A DNA stretch of 44,264 nt from Hofstenia miamia (GCA_004352715.1 SCFE01000095.1:1325765-1370028); one strand, 5' to 3'. Positions 1 through 11,141 are shown, counted from the first letter of the stretch. Numbers and translations are program-made. The notes: generated from the sequence alone by a model not told the origin.

Positions 1-31
<31 letters not shown>
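1..31. repeat. (TA)n microsatellite
   Basis: The window opens in a TA dinucleotide run that is cut by the window edge. It abuts the 5' end of a LINE fragment. Confidence 0.95.
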
Positions 32-34
<3 letters not shown>

Positions 35-56
35 TTTAAAGATTTCACAAAATTTC

Positions 57-944
57 TATTTACACAATTTTACTACTAGTATCTTTCATGAAAATATTCA
101 AAATGAAATTAATAAGGTTATTACTTGAAGTGATGTAAATAAGATCAACTTTAATGTTAATAAATCTAAAGTAATCTGCTTTAGACAATCTTCATATATA
201 AATAAAAGCCTTCAATTTTATTTGAAAGATTCCCCAATACTATTTGCAAATAATGTCTTAGATCTTGGTTTGAATATATCTTACAATCTAAATTGGAATG
301 TCCATTTGGAATTTATAATGAATAAATCTGTAAGAACTTTATTTTATATTAAAAGAAATGTTCCTTGGTCGACACCATCTTGTATTAAGATTAACTTATT
401 TAAAAGTTGCATTCTACCAATAATAACTTATGCATCTCAATGTTGGTGGCCTTCACGAAATCAATTTTTATTACTTGAAAATTTTCAAAGAAAATTCCTA
501 AAATGGATTTTACAAAATAAGAGAGTCAGTGATCAAAACTTAGCTGATGTAAACATTTTTCCTATAGCAATTCAGTTTCAAATAAATGACTTAATATTTT
601 TCAATAAGCTCCTAACAAATAAATATGACTTTAACATCTTTAATTATATTAGCTACAAATACAATGCCATCAATGCCAGATTAAAATGCAAAAGACTATT
701 TCAAATTAAAAGATCTACAAGAACACTGCAATTTTCTAATTACTTTGATAAAATTATTCACCTAGGAATTTATTTAAATATGAATAGTGATATTGAATTA
801 GATCAGAGAAGTCATCAATTCAAAAAATGGATTAAGAAATTTTTTCGTCAATATATTCAAGAAAAATTTGATCCAGAGAGAATATGTAGCTGGTTTTTAT
901 CCTGTAGTTCTTATTGCCGAATCTCAAGATCCATATATAAGTGA
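57..944 (+). pseudogene. LINE reverse transcriptase, 3' half (pseudogene fragment)
   Basis: This frame is open from about 57 to the stop at 942-944, apart from one in-frame TGA at 126-128 where the family normally has Trp (a T-W-S-D context). The segment begins near the position of the YADD box, whose aspartates are not visible, and keeps the region after it: a short DLGLNISYNLNW stretch followed by KSCILPIITYASQCWW and then NFQRKFLKWIL. This is the typical layout of the thumb and C-terminal part of CR1/Jockey-type non-LTR reverse transcriptases. No endonuclease or palm motifs are present, so it is a 5'-truncated dead copy. A first ATG is not meaningful here. The TA run directly upstream may mark the truncation junction. 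The exact clade is uncertain. Confidence 0.75.
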
Positions 945-1084
945 AATTTAATGTACATTATTATTTATTTGCAATATTTTGTTTGATAAACATATTTTCG
1001 TTAAATATAGCCATTATTATATATGTGTGTGTTCCAGTAAAATTGCGTAACTAGAAATTTCGTGAAATCTCTAAAATTTATACA

Positions 1085-1093
1085 TATATATAT

Positions 1094-1126
<33 letters not shown>

Positions 1127-1174
1127 CATGTAGGGCAGTTTGGAATTTTTCTCCAAATTATTGTGTTACAAATT

Positions 1175-1208
<34 letters not shown>
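1085..1208. repeat. Pair of (TA)n microsatellites
   Basis: TA runs lie at about 1085-1108 and 1110-1127, with a further run at 1178-1208. They are separated by about 50 bases of unique sequence. Open frames here rich in Ile and Tyr are translated microsatellite and are not genes. Confidence 0.9.
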
Positions 1209-1210
<2 letters not shown>

Positions 1211-1211
<1 letters not shown>

Positions 1212-4200
1212 AAATATTATCAAAATGATCGAAATAGGTATGCCCCTTCCAATAAGAAATATCTGGATATGATTCTGATTGGTACACTCCATAGAAATAA
1301 ATCATTAAGAAACCGTAAAAAAGTCTTCTAAAACGTTTTTCCAAAATGAGTATACTACCCATGTTTGATGAAGCATTAAGAAGATAATGCATATATTGCG
1401 AATTGTGCTTTAATTGAGTTTGGTAGTTTTGATGACTAAACATGAGACAGAGTGACTATGATTTCTCAACAAAATAATTTACTATTAGATAGGAATAAAG
1501 TCACTTTGAATGATAATGGAATAGAAATATGCAGCAAGGGCAGTAAAATAGAGCAAAGACATGGAGAACACGATTTCAAAACGTTTCCTAATTAAAAAAA
1601 ATGGATTACTCGGTCACTATTTACTTGACCGCAAAATATAAATACACTCTATCTTTTTATTAAAGATATTCTAGCAATACATCTCTTAAGAAAGTTGACA
1701 GTGCGAGCTGTAGCATAGGCATAATGCTTTTTACATTTTTAGTAATTAGTGGTAGAAAAAAATATCACAATTGCACATTGATAAATAACATGGACAGCAA
1801 TAAATTGAAAAGCAAACGAATGAAAATCATCAACATTTAAAAATTTTTTGTAGGCTTCACGTAATCACATTGTCAAACACTTTGATCATCTTCTTTGCGT
1901 TTTTTTTGGAATGCAAGATCAGAATTTGAATGGGACAACATGTCATCAGGCCAAAGGATAGCCCAAACCAAAATGTCACAATTAAAATATGAGCAAATAT
2001 CATCGACAGTAATAAATATAAAAACGGAAATATTTCAGAGATATTGCGTTGGCTTTGTGAAATCGCATTGGTCAACTTCTTCACTTTCAATGGCAGTAAA
2101 CTTTTTTATAGAATTTCCGTTGATCTTAGGGATGAAAAAATGTGGGCGATAGATAAATTAGTGTGAATTTTTTGTACAAAAAAATTGCAAGGTAGCAAAT
2201 TTCGGTAGAAAATGCGTACTGGATAAACCTTGCAACCACACAGTAGATGTCACTGAATTCCTGGGTAAATTTGGTACTATTGTCCATCCACCTGTAAAAC
2301 CCTCTCTGATATGGTTTGTAATCCCAGAACAATTTTTAAATCTCGTCCAGGGATTATATGCAAAACTTCATTACCCTATTCATAATGTCATTTTAGAGCT
2401 ATTTTGTTTTAACAGTACGTCGACGTTTCGAGTGAATTTTGCACCCTAAAAAGTTTTAAGCTGCTATAACCGAGTGCTTTTCATATTATAGTGTGGAAAC
2501 TTTGACTTTTTAAGTCAGGTAATTGATTTTTGAATATATTTATGTGGAGAGTATTACATATTCATATACCACACTTTGGACTACAATTATCATCCCAAAC
2601 GTTATCAGTTACACTGAAAATATGATTTGTATCTGACATCAATTTTCAATGTTATCGTGCTGAACGCATAGAACAATATTTCTGTGCTACTTCTTCACAT
2701 TTGGAAAATTGTGAGACTTTGATTCATTGATGCATGCATGCGCATGAACTTTTATCAAATGATTGTCTAATGAATCGCTATGTCGCATGGTGTTCTTTTT
2801 TGTGGAATCCTGACTACAGTGGAGATGTATATTATGTATTCAAATGAGAATAGTATCTTGCAAGTGTTGCATACAGCCATTCAACAAAAATATACGCCTT
2901 TGTATCTCCGATTCAGCTTCAATCTGCAATTGAAACACTTGGACATTCAAACCCTATAAGTCATTATTTGACCTCTAGCACATGGTTAATTAGTAGGAAG
3001 ATGCTTCATGTTTCTCCTGGGTCAAATCGAAAGATAAAAAAAGAAATGTTCCTTAGCAGGTAATTTGTGTGTACATAAAATGGAAAAAACTAACAATTTG
3101 TATAAACTGTTCTTTAGTAGAATGATTTTTTCTCTACAGCACTATATTTTCAAAGCCCAATTTTGATGTAATTACACTTTTTTGGTGTTTGATTTGAAAT
3201 AAAATACAGCATGTGTGTATGCTTAGAATAAACTCATACATCGGTTTTATTAGTCCCAACTCTATTCTTCAGAAGCGAAATTAAAAAATATTTCTCAAGC
3301 ACAAAAGTAAACGATGACGAACTGTTAGAGCTAAATTCAAATATACTGTATTATATAGGGTATTTTAGAACCTATTAGAAAAAATTAGTATTAGGTATTA
3401 AATTAGTATGTTTGTGATGCGTTGAACTGCAATTTGCAGAGCTGCAGAGGAGACGGGATTCCCTGTGGAGATGGGGACACTTGCATCCCAAAGATGAATT
3501 GGTCGAAATTTTTTCTCATTTTTCGATATTTACAACTTTATTTGACAATGTTTCATATTCATAAAAAAATTTTCTTTGTATATCTATTCAGCAACATGAA
3601 CGCATCCAAAAATATATATTATGTATGCATAAAGTCAAATAAATTGACAATCCTAGCTTTTTGAAATACGCTAATGTGTACAACAATCTGTGTAAGAAGA
3701 CTCAGTCAGTTGCATCAACTGAACAAATTTTGCCTTTGTTCATTGTGAGAATTTGGAGACCATCCCATTGGATAGTGATTCTGATTTTTAGCTTGTAATT
3801 TAAACGGTTGCAATTTGTTATCATTACTCGTTTATTCAATTTACTACTTGATATAATCATCCGAAAGGAATGTTCAAAATACCATCAATCATGTATAGCA
3901 TATAGTATTTGTATGTAATTGAAAACTGATTGAATTTAATCCAATTGTGCCGTTGTATTTTTGCATTATTATTTCATTTACTAGAATTTTACATCAGTTC
4001 GTCATTTTCGATCACATTTTGTGTACAAGTGGGGATTTGATGGGGATTTATCGAATATATCTATGGAGGACGAAAGTTGTGTGGGAATGGGGATAAAAAT
4101 ATCATTCCAACGGCAGTTATGGCAATCTGACTACTTGCTTACGTACAAAACAGCTATAATGACTCTGAAGACATGCTACACGATACTCCGAATATGTATT

Positions 4201-4464
4201 AGCTAAAAGTAAATAAAAAATGGACGAAAGTTAACAAAATACTTTGAAAACCTTTCCATGTATTTTAATTCGAATACACAAATATTGAATACAGACAAAT
4301 ACCATTTAAATTTTTTATTTGCATGTCCAAACATGCATTAGACATAGAAGCATATTAAGACTAAATAAGTAATTGATAATTAATTTCTTTGGCGAAAAGT
4401 TTGACAACTGATATTCAAAATAAAATGCCCATATACATGCAATATGCCCAGTTTAGCGTTTTTC
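1211..4464. other. No gene recognised
   Basis: AT-rich sequence with only short chance frames. The only texture I noticed is two G-rich patches on the plus strand, 3443-3492 (GGGATTCCCTGTGGAGATGG) and 4029-4110 (repeated GGGGAT). They resemble subterminal motifs of some hAT-like non-autonomous elements, but no inverted partner was found. Confidence 0.5.
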
Positions 4465-4472
4465 AAAAACGC

Positions 4473-4825
4473 TAGTGTTCGGTACTCCGAAAAAACGAAA
4501 CTGAACCGAGAAAAAAAAGAAAACGAGTTTTTCGGTTTCAGCAGAAGCAGTTGCCTACAATGATATGTCCAAAAAAAGATGCAGTTTCTAGGAACAAACG
4601 CCAAAATGCGTGTAAAGCTGCATTGTAATTTTGCTACACTTGAGGAACAGCTCAATTTAGTGCTATGAAAGTATCCTTCCTAAAGATAATTATGCTCTTG
4701 AGTAACATTTGAGCAATACCGATAGTAGTTATTTAAAAAGAAACCGAAACAGAAATCATGGTTTTGTAATTTAAAAAACCCAAACCGAAATAAGGCAAAT
4801 ATTATTTGGAAATCACCGAACATTA
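4473..4825. mobile_element. hAT-like MITE (CGGTTT-type), 353 bp
   Basis: The left end reads TAGTGTTCGGT and the reverse complement of the right end reads TAATGTTCGGT, one mismatch in 11. Flanking bases 4465-4472 (AAAAACGC) and 4826-4833 (AAAACAGC) agree at 6 of 8 positions, which fits a diverged 8-bp target duplication as made by hAT transposons. Inside are CGAAAC/CCGAAA/TTTTCGGTTTC repeats of the kind found near the ends of hAT derivatives. It contains no transposase, so it is non-autonomous. Confidence 0.5.
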
Positions 4826-4833
4826 AAAACAGC

Positions 4834-6471
4834 TAACTAATTTTTCATTCTTAAACCAAATCACTAATATATTTTTTGAGTTCAGAATAGGTTATTTATG
4901 TAAAAAATTACAACATAGCTCAATCAATATCGAAAAAATACGCGCAATTAACATGCTTATTTAGCTTGTGAGTTAACATAAACATGGGAATTGAAAATTA
5001 AGTATCTAAATACGAAAGCCACAGAAGTACTAATTAATTTCAAATTAGTCACTAATTATTTTCATTAATAAACAGCTCCATAGACATGTTGTCTACTTTT
5101 TAGATGACAAAAGTGTGTGAAGCAATTCCAATTATTTTCAAAAAAAATTTAAAGCGATTAAATTTAAATACAGCAACTTCGGCAATAGGCGAGACCGGGG
5201 CAGGTTGAAATGGTTTTTCTCAAAATCTTAATATGCGTAGCTTGTTTAAATAAGGAAACAAGAGATTGGACCTTTATTAGGCTATTATAAAATATAAAGA
5301 AATTTTCTAAGTTGTGGTTCTTACAATGTTCCGACTAGAGTTTCGCGTGCAAGGAATATCTTAGTTCCCGTTCCACTTACTACCATTGGATACTGTCTCA
5401 GTTCTGTCCCATCAAATTTTCGGGTCAAAAAGCCCCACGTGATCACAAAGCTTAAATTCTATTAGTAATAGGGAGATTAGATGAAACTGAAGCGAAATAT
5501 TTGTATATTTACAAAATACTAAAAAGATAATGAAAAATTATTTACAATACTATAATTACTGATGCAAAACATTGTATGATTGAAGAAGGGTGTCTAGACA
5601 GAATTGAGAATAACTATAACAAATCTATGTTTATTGTCTCAGTCCCATCAATTTGGGTCCTAGTCGGATTGAGTGTTTTGATCCAATTGAGATCGGGCAG
5701 AGTAAATTCCACAGAACTAGACGGTCTAGCAAAACCCTATTTCGAACATGCCTCTAAACTTTGGATCTGGTTGGAACAAGTCATCATTTTTAAAATAAGG
5801 TTTAAAAACAATAGTTAAGTTTAAATAATGAAACTAGCAGAAAAAATTATCATAGGTGCCATAAATAGAATTGTAATTGATAAAAAAATAAACGTGAGCA
5901 AAGTTTCTTTGAAAAGCGCACCCTTCATGTGGCCACTAGGATCACGTGTAACTTTCGATACAATCTTGCACCAAGAACTGACTTTTGGGATAGGCAGATC
6001 ATATAGGAAATGACGACATTTTTAAAAATAATAAGAGCAAAAAAATTAATATCGTTAGGGAAGTAGTCCAAATTCAAAATGTTAACAAGTAAACACCGTT
6101 AAAAAATACTGTTTTACGTTTTCATCATCGTAAACCAAATCGTTAACTTTTCGTTGGAATAAATTCACAAATAAATGTCAAAGGTGAATTTTACGGTTTA
6201 GACGTGCTTTTTAAGGAAAGGTTTATGGTATATTTAACGTTGTTTATGACGTCATGTGGCAATTGATTATTACAAATAGCTCTGACGCATTTTTTTCAAA
6301 TGTATCAATGCAAATAAATTTATGACGCTTTCTAGACATTTAAAGCTGTTTAATTAATGCATTATATTTATATTTGTGAGAAATATAGTCTCTAATGCAG
6401 TAAAATAGTAATGATTAATATCAGAGATAACTATTTAGTTGTCTTTTTTAATATCATTCTTAAAATTTTCT
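4834..6471. other. No gene recognised
   Basis: No supported coding region. A short motif recurs as a direct repeat: TGTCTCAGTTCTGTCCCATC at 5393-5412 and TGTCTCAGTCCCATCAATTT at 5634-5653, each followed closely by GGGTC. The two open frames at 5576-5818 and 5828-6013 show no recognisable domain. Confidence 0.45.
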
Positions 6472-6706
6472 AGGTGAAACACTTAGATTTTTAGGCATAA
6501 AAGGCCCACCTAGATTTTAGGTAAAATACCTAAAATTGGAACACCCCAATATTTAGGGAAATTACCGAAAAATATTCTAGGTATTTTTCCTAATTGTTCA
6601 TGTGCCTCTATTCTAGGTATATCACCAAAATCTCGGTATGCCTTTTTTTCATCAAAATCCAGGTGATTTTTAGGTGTCTCAATTCTAGGTATTTTACCTA
6701 AAAATG
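6472..6706. repeat. Cluster of AGGT/ACCT inverted motifs
   Basis: About 235 bases contain at least ten copies of AGGT or its complement ACCT, mostly in the context TTCTAGGTATTTTACCTAAA. The stretch around 6524-6547 is a near-perfect palindrome (ATTTTAGGTA, three A, TACCTAAAAT). The pattern CTAGGT..CACC/CCTAA repeats through the block at irregular spacing. It could be a decayed minisatellite or a foldback element. No ORF is present. Confidence 0.55.
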
Positions 6707-7025
6707 GTTAAAGAACAAATATGGACAATAAAATTTATCATGTACAAAAAATATAACACAAATAACCTATTGCGTTTCAGTGAAGGCAGAATTTTCTCAA
6801 AAGACTACAAAATATCTATTTTTTACCTTAAGCCTATTTTCATTTAAAATGTCACGGGTGGCTAAGCAGATTGCTTATACAGCTCAGAGATGGCAGTGGG
6901 GTGGATTTGTGTGAAGTACCTTGCCCCGCCACAGAATTTGTGGAAAATTTCCGCTCCAAAACTACTTACAATATCTTATTGCCCCATATTTGTTTTATAA
7001 CAATTTGTAGGTAAAATATATATAT
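6707..7025. other. No gene recognised
   Basis: Intergenic sequence. A GC-richer patch at 6850-6965 includes GGTGGCTAAGCAGATTGCTT, faintly like the A-box region of a tRNA-derived SINE, but no convincing B box follows. Confidence 0.4.
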
Positions 7026-7140
7026 TAGTGCCCTACAAGTACTCGAACTCGACTCGAACTCCAAAAACACAAATCGAAATTTCGAGTACTCAAAACCAAC
7101 ACGATATTAAGTTCAATGGCATCTATTTTTGCCCATGATG

Positions 7141-7486
7141 TAGTGATGTGCGGGTATGGGTACTATCTACAAGTACCTGATTTTACCCGTCAGTTTTCGC
7201 GGGTACGGGTACGCTTTCAATCTTACATCATGAGTATTCTAAAAGAGATTTTTTTTAAAATCATACATTTTTTAATAAAATGTTGACAAAATTAATACAC
7301 AATGAATCTGAATTTTTTCAAAATGTGTTGAAAATGTTCAAATTGTTTAATAGCAGCAAAGAAAATTTTTTTCTCGAGTTTGGCCGGATACAGGTTAAAA
7401 GCTTCGGCTACGGGTGGGTATGGGTAGAAAAAATTTTTTGTGGGACGGGTGCGCATTAAAAAGGCTCTACTCGCATATCACCACTA
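7141..7486. mobile_element. hAT-like MITE (CGGGTACGGGTA-type), about 346 bp
   Basis: The left end TAGTGATGTGCGGGTA pairs imperfectly with the reverse complement of the right end, TAGTGGTGATATGCGAGTA. Tandem CGGGTACGGGTACGC lies inside the left end (7199-7213), and CTACGGGTGGGTATGGGTAG lies near the right end. These short GGGTA tandem motifs next to a TAGTG terminus are common in hAT-type non-autonomous elements. I could not find a clean 8-bp target duplication (CCATGATG against AAATGTGA). Confidence 0.45.
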
Positions 7487-7590
7487 AAATGTGAACAATC
7501 CATCGACCTTACTATTTATCTCAAATTGTAAGCCACCAGGCCTGGTTTTCTCTCATTTAGTTTAACATGTGTTTCTGTCCTACAATTTAC

Positions 7591-7971
7591 TATGCTGGCC
7601 AAAAGTTTAGGATAATGGCTGGTATTTAGCATTAAACTCTATAGATGCTATTATTTAAAAAAAAATTCGAAAAATGTCGTGTTTCCCAACATGATGGGGT
7701 TCCTTGCGATACTATTATGTTGGTTAAGATCTGGCTTGAACAAAGCGAATTCATATTCTATCACCATGACCTGGGAGCTCACTGCAACTTCAATCCGATA
7801 GAGAATTGTTTGGCACGGTTAAAGAAAAAGATATCAGATCTACATCCTTCATTAGAAAACGATCTGATAGAGAAGATCAAGCAGGTTTGGCTGAACGATA
7901 TCACACCGGAGTACTGCCGTACTCTTGTGGAGTCCAACTTGTGGGTTCCAACTCGATTTGAACTCGAGTAA
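7591..7971 (+). pseudogene. Tc1/mariner transposase, internally deleted copy
   Basis: A terminal-like sequence, CTATGCTGGCCAAAAGTTTA, begins at 7591. It is followed almost at once by the C-terminal part of a Tc1-type transposase. The frame 7645-7971 carries QHDGVPCDT (second catalytic Asp in the QxDxAPCHT-type box), then FNPIEN with the third acidic residue and LARLKKKI. It ends in the I-T-P-E-Y-C-R-x-L-V-E-S motif that precedes the family C-terminus. The N-terminal helix-turn-helix domains and the first catalytic Asp are missing, so this is an internal-deletion derivative. The C-terminal MPRR-type tail is replaced by an ACTCGA-rich sequence at 7950-7970. Confidence 0.75.
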
Positions 7972-7984
7972 AGCCTAAAAATGT

Positions 7985-8931
7985 CAACTTCAGATTAGCG
8001 CAAATACAGTGGCAAAATAGGTTCAGAAGTTTAAGAGGACTGATAAAGTGAAGGCTAGCCGTCGCTCAGGTCGTACTTCCCTCTTGACTACCCAAGATAG
8101 TCGTCACATTGAGCGATGTGTGGAAGAGGATAGACGTCAAAGTGATTCATCATTGGCAGACGAAGTGTTTTCTGCTACTTGTAAGACTGTATCTGCCCAA
8201 ACAATTCGTCGCAGCCTAAACAACAATGGCCTACGTGGACGGGTTCCTCAGAAGAAACCCCTTATGAGTGACAAACCCCAATCCAATCGACGTTTGCTTG
8301 CCAACACCCACCTAAAAAGGAACCTACCTTTAGGAAGAATATACTGTGGTCAGACGAGACAAAATTAACGTATTTGGGTCAGATGACATTCAACGAGTTT
8401 AGCGCAGACATTCAACGAGTTTAGCGCCGACCGGGAGAAGCCTATCGTGAAGATTGTACCAAACCAACTGTGAAGCACAGAGGTGGAAGTGTCATGATAT
8501 GGGAATGTGTGAGTAGTGAAGGTTTTGGGCACTAGAATTTATAGAAGGGAAAATGGATTCAAAGCATTACTGCGACATATTAAAGAATATGACGATGTCA
8601 AGCCTCAAAAGCGTGAAAAGGAGGGAATCTTTCAACACGATAACGACCCCAAACACACATCTAAGTTGACCACCAAAACCTTTCAGAAAGGAAAGTAAAG
8701 GTATTTCCATGGTCCAGTATGTCGAGGTATTTGAACCGGATAGAACAACTATGGAGAGTTTTAAAGAGGAAAGTAGAAGCAAAGAAAACGCACAATAAAG
8801 ACCAGTTGTAAAGAGTCATCCAGGAGGAATGGTTGTCGATCTCACTAACAACATGTGCCAATCTAGTTGATTCTATGCCACGAAGACATGCTACAGTTAT
8901 CGAAAACAAGGATGCACACAGCAAATATTGA
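7985..8931 (+). pseudogene. Tc1-like transposase pseudogene
   Basis: Conceptual translation over several frames gives the Tc1 order. RSGRTSLLTTQDSRHIERCV (8057-8116) belongs to the N-terminal DNA-binding region. It is followed by LWSDETK (first Asp, about 8345), RRPGEAY, PTVKHRGGSVMIWECV (8463-8510), FIEGKMDSKHY, QHDNDPKHTSKL (second Asp, about 8635), RIEQLWRVLKRKV (third acidic residue, about 8738) and NLVDSMPRRHATVI near 8860-8905. The extreme N-terminus is not recognisable. Frames change after about 8360 and again near 8440, 8530 and 8690, and stops occur in the C-terminal third. A 22-bp tandem duplication lies at 8385-8428. The element is dead. Confidence 0.85.
8385..8428. repeat. 22-bp tandem duplication inside Tc1 ORF
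   Basis: GACATTCAACGAGTTTAGCGC occurs at 8385 and again at 8407, giving a period of 22. It sits directly after the LWSDETK box and shifts the transposase frame. Confidence 0.9.
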
Positions 8932-9127
8932 ATATGAATGCATTTTTGTTGTTTTCAAAGGTGTCAATAACATTGGAACGTGTATTATTTAAACATTTTT
9001 TCATTTATGCTATAATTTTCATGTCAATCTACTGTAATTACATGAACAGTTTTTATGTGTATTAACATATATTTTGTTCAAATTTCGTTTCATTTCATTA
9101 AATATAACGAACATAATCAGTATTTTA

Positions 9128-9168
9128 GATAAAAAAGTTTAGGGTGTACAAACTTTTGTGATATACTG
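9128..9168. repeat. Putative Tc1 3' terminal inverted repeat
   Basis: AAAGTTTAGGGTGTACAAAC followed by TTTTGTGATATACTGTA ends exactly at a (TA)n run. The reverse complement starts TACAGTATATCACAAAAGTT, a typical Tc1-family terminus. The matching 5' end was not found, so the element is probably 5'-truncated. Confidence 0.6.
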
Positions 9169-9189
9169 TATATATATATATATATATAT
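9167..9189. repeat. (TA)n microsatellite
   Basis: A short TA run that follows the Tc1-like terminus directly. Tc1 elements insert at TA, so this microsatellite could have been the target. Confidence 0.85.
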
Positions 9190-10439
9190 GTATATGCATG
9201 TGCAGAAATGTATATGCATAGATTATATTGTCATGCCTAACAGCCATTTCTTCACAAAAATATATAATAAGTAATAAAATATAAAATATTTTAAAAATGT
9301 TACAGCCAATTTATTAAATTGATGACGATTATTAGTAAATAATTAATTGGATTTGAGGAGGCGTTTTATGCCGCAGACAAATAAAATTCATTTCCTTTTG
9401 TGTTAATGAGTGAAAACGAAAATGTACTAAACCGACCTTGGAGATAGTTAACTTTCTAAAATAGAAAAATGCAAGGAAAATAGGACAAATGACTAAACTT
9501 TAACAAACGTAATTAAATGACAAGCAACAACTGCTATTTATAAAAAACAATTTCCGCAAATAATTGTTGAAATGAAAGAGGAAATCATTTCAATCACTTT
9601 GATAAAGGCTTATGACGTAAAGACCTAGAAACTCTTAATTCATTCCGCCAATTTCATTATTTTCCGAGGATGTTTATCAATGACGCCAACCAATTAACTA
9701 TGCCGAAATCACAAATCTAAAACATCTATAAATTTTTTACAATATTTCAACTCAAACACAACTAGCATGCATTTCATATAAAACAACTTCTTAACATCAT
9801 TTAGTTAAGCAATCTCAGATAGTCCAGGAGAATTACATCCCGAACATGAAAGCTGTTGTCTGAACAAACATTCTTATATCAAATTGGGAAGATTAACCTT
9901 TTATGACAAAAACAACTACAAATTTATTCCAAAATTTATATTAATTGATTTGAAAAATGGAATTTATTGGAAAGGTGCACCACAGCTGTTCCCACCCAGA
10001 AGCATATCTTTCTCTAATAACAAACAGAAGGTGCAGCATTGTCATACAACATGCAATATTTGGGTATGAGCAACAAAATAATGCGCATGTTGAGTGATAA
10101 CTGACAAAAGAAAGTATGATGTAAGGATGCTTACTTTACTAAAACTCCGCTAGCAACTACATTTTAAGCGAGATTGTGGTTCAGGGCCAGAAATGAATTT
10201 TAATAAAGATCTTGCCAGTTTTTCAATTTTAGTTTTTTTAATTTAGTTTGAATACAGATGGCGTTGTTTGGAAGGTGCATCTTTTGATCTTTGAATTGCG
10301 CAAACAAATATTTAAGAAAGTTTCAATTTTAATTACAAATTATGTGCAGTAGTAGACATTTGGTATATATTTTAATACATATTTCAAATTTCTTTACAAG
10401 AATATATTTTTCATAAACTGCGTTAGAATTATGCCCCAA

Positions 10440-10440
<1 letters not shown>
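9190..10440. other. No gene recognised
   Basis: AT-rich sequence with only a 61-codon chance frame (9884-10069) lacking any recognisable motif. Confidence 0.5.
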
Positions 10441-10442
<2 letters not shown>

Positions 10443-10473
<31 letters not shown>

Positions 10474-10645
10474 NNNNNNNNNNNNNNNNNNNNNNNNNNN
10501 NNNNNNNNNNNNNNNNNNNNNNNNNNNNNNNNNNNNNNNNNNNNNNNNNNNNNNNNNNNNNNNNNNNNNNNNNNNNNNNNNNNNNNNNNNNNNNNNNNNN
10601 NNNNNNNNNNNNNNNNNNNNNNNNNNNNNNNNNNNNNNNNNNNNN

Positions 10646-10674
<29 letters not shown>
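10443..10674. other. Assembly gap (172 N) inside a (TA)n tract
   Basis: N at 10474-10645, flanked by pure TA repeats on both sides (10443-10473 and 10646-10674). The true microsatellite length is unknown. Confidence 0.98.
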
Positions 10675-10679
<5 letters not shown>

Positions 10680-10681
10680 TA

Positions 10682-11112
10682 ATATGTCGCTATGTACGTA
10701 CAAAATGTTCCAAGAAAGTACATAGCGACATATGAAAAAAATCAGTAGAATTCTGCAGAAAAAAATTGCTTAATGACATTGGGTAATTAAAATTGCTATA
10801 TTTATTAAAATTCAAACTATGTTGGCGCAATATACTTCTATGTTTGCCAACTTCCGGCTGAATTATTCACTACATAGTTGAGAAATTATAGAGCCTTACT
10901 TTGGAAGCCATTTTCAATAAATTTACATCTTTGTTCTAAAACACTGTTTCAAATAGTAGTCTGTACAACCATTGCCACCTCTGTAAGCTGGATTATCATA
11001 TTATCATTACATATTTTAACAACAAAAAACTGCTGGTACATAGCGACATATATAAATTTTACGAAGTGTACATAGAGGTATACATCATTTGTTAAGCGTA
11101 CATAGCAACAAA
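10682..11112. mobile_element. Candidate MITE with GTACATAGCGACAT motifs, about 430 bp
   Basis: ATATGTCGCTATGTAC at 10682-10697 is inverted exactly at 10718-10733 and again at about 11037-11052. Diverged copies follow at 11068-11083 (GTACATAGAGGTATAC) and 11099-11112 (GTACATAGCAACAA). The outermost copies form an inverted pair, GTCGCTATGTACG on the left against GTTGCTATGTACG from the right. A TA tract lies outside each end. There is no coding capacity. Confidence 0.45.
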
Positions 11113-11116
11113 ATTA

Positions 11117-11141
11117 CATATATATATATATATATATATAA
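11117..11141. repeat. (TA)n microsatellite
   Basis: TA run adjoining the right end of the GTACATAGC-motif element. Confidence 0.9.

Noticed and set aside
3443-4110. G-rich patches that could be ends of another hAT-like element
   Set aside because: Both patches are in the same orientation, with no inverted terminal pair and no target duplication.
6850-6965. Possible tRNA-derived SINE head (GGTGGCTAAGCAGATTGCTT)
   Set aside because: An A-box-like string is present, but the B-box position reads GGTGGATTTGT and fits poorly. No tRNA fold or tail was found.
10431-10723. Open frames crossing the first N gap
   Set aside because: They are Ile/Tyr translations of (TA)n plus unknown bases and have no coding meaning.
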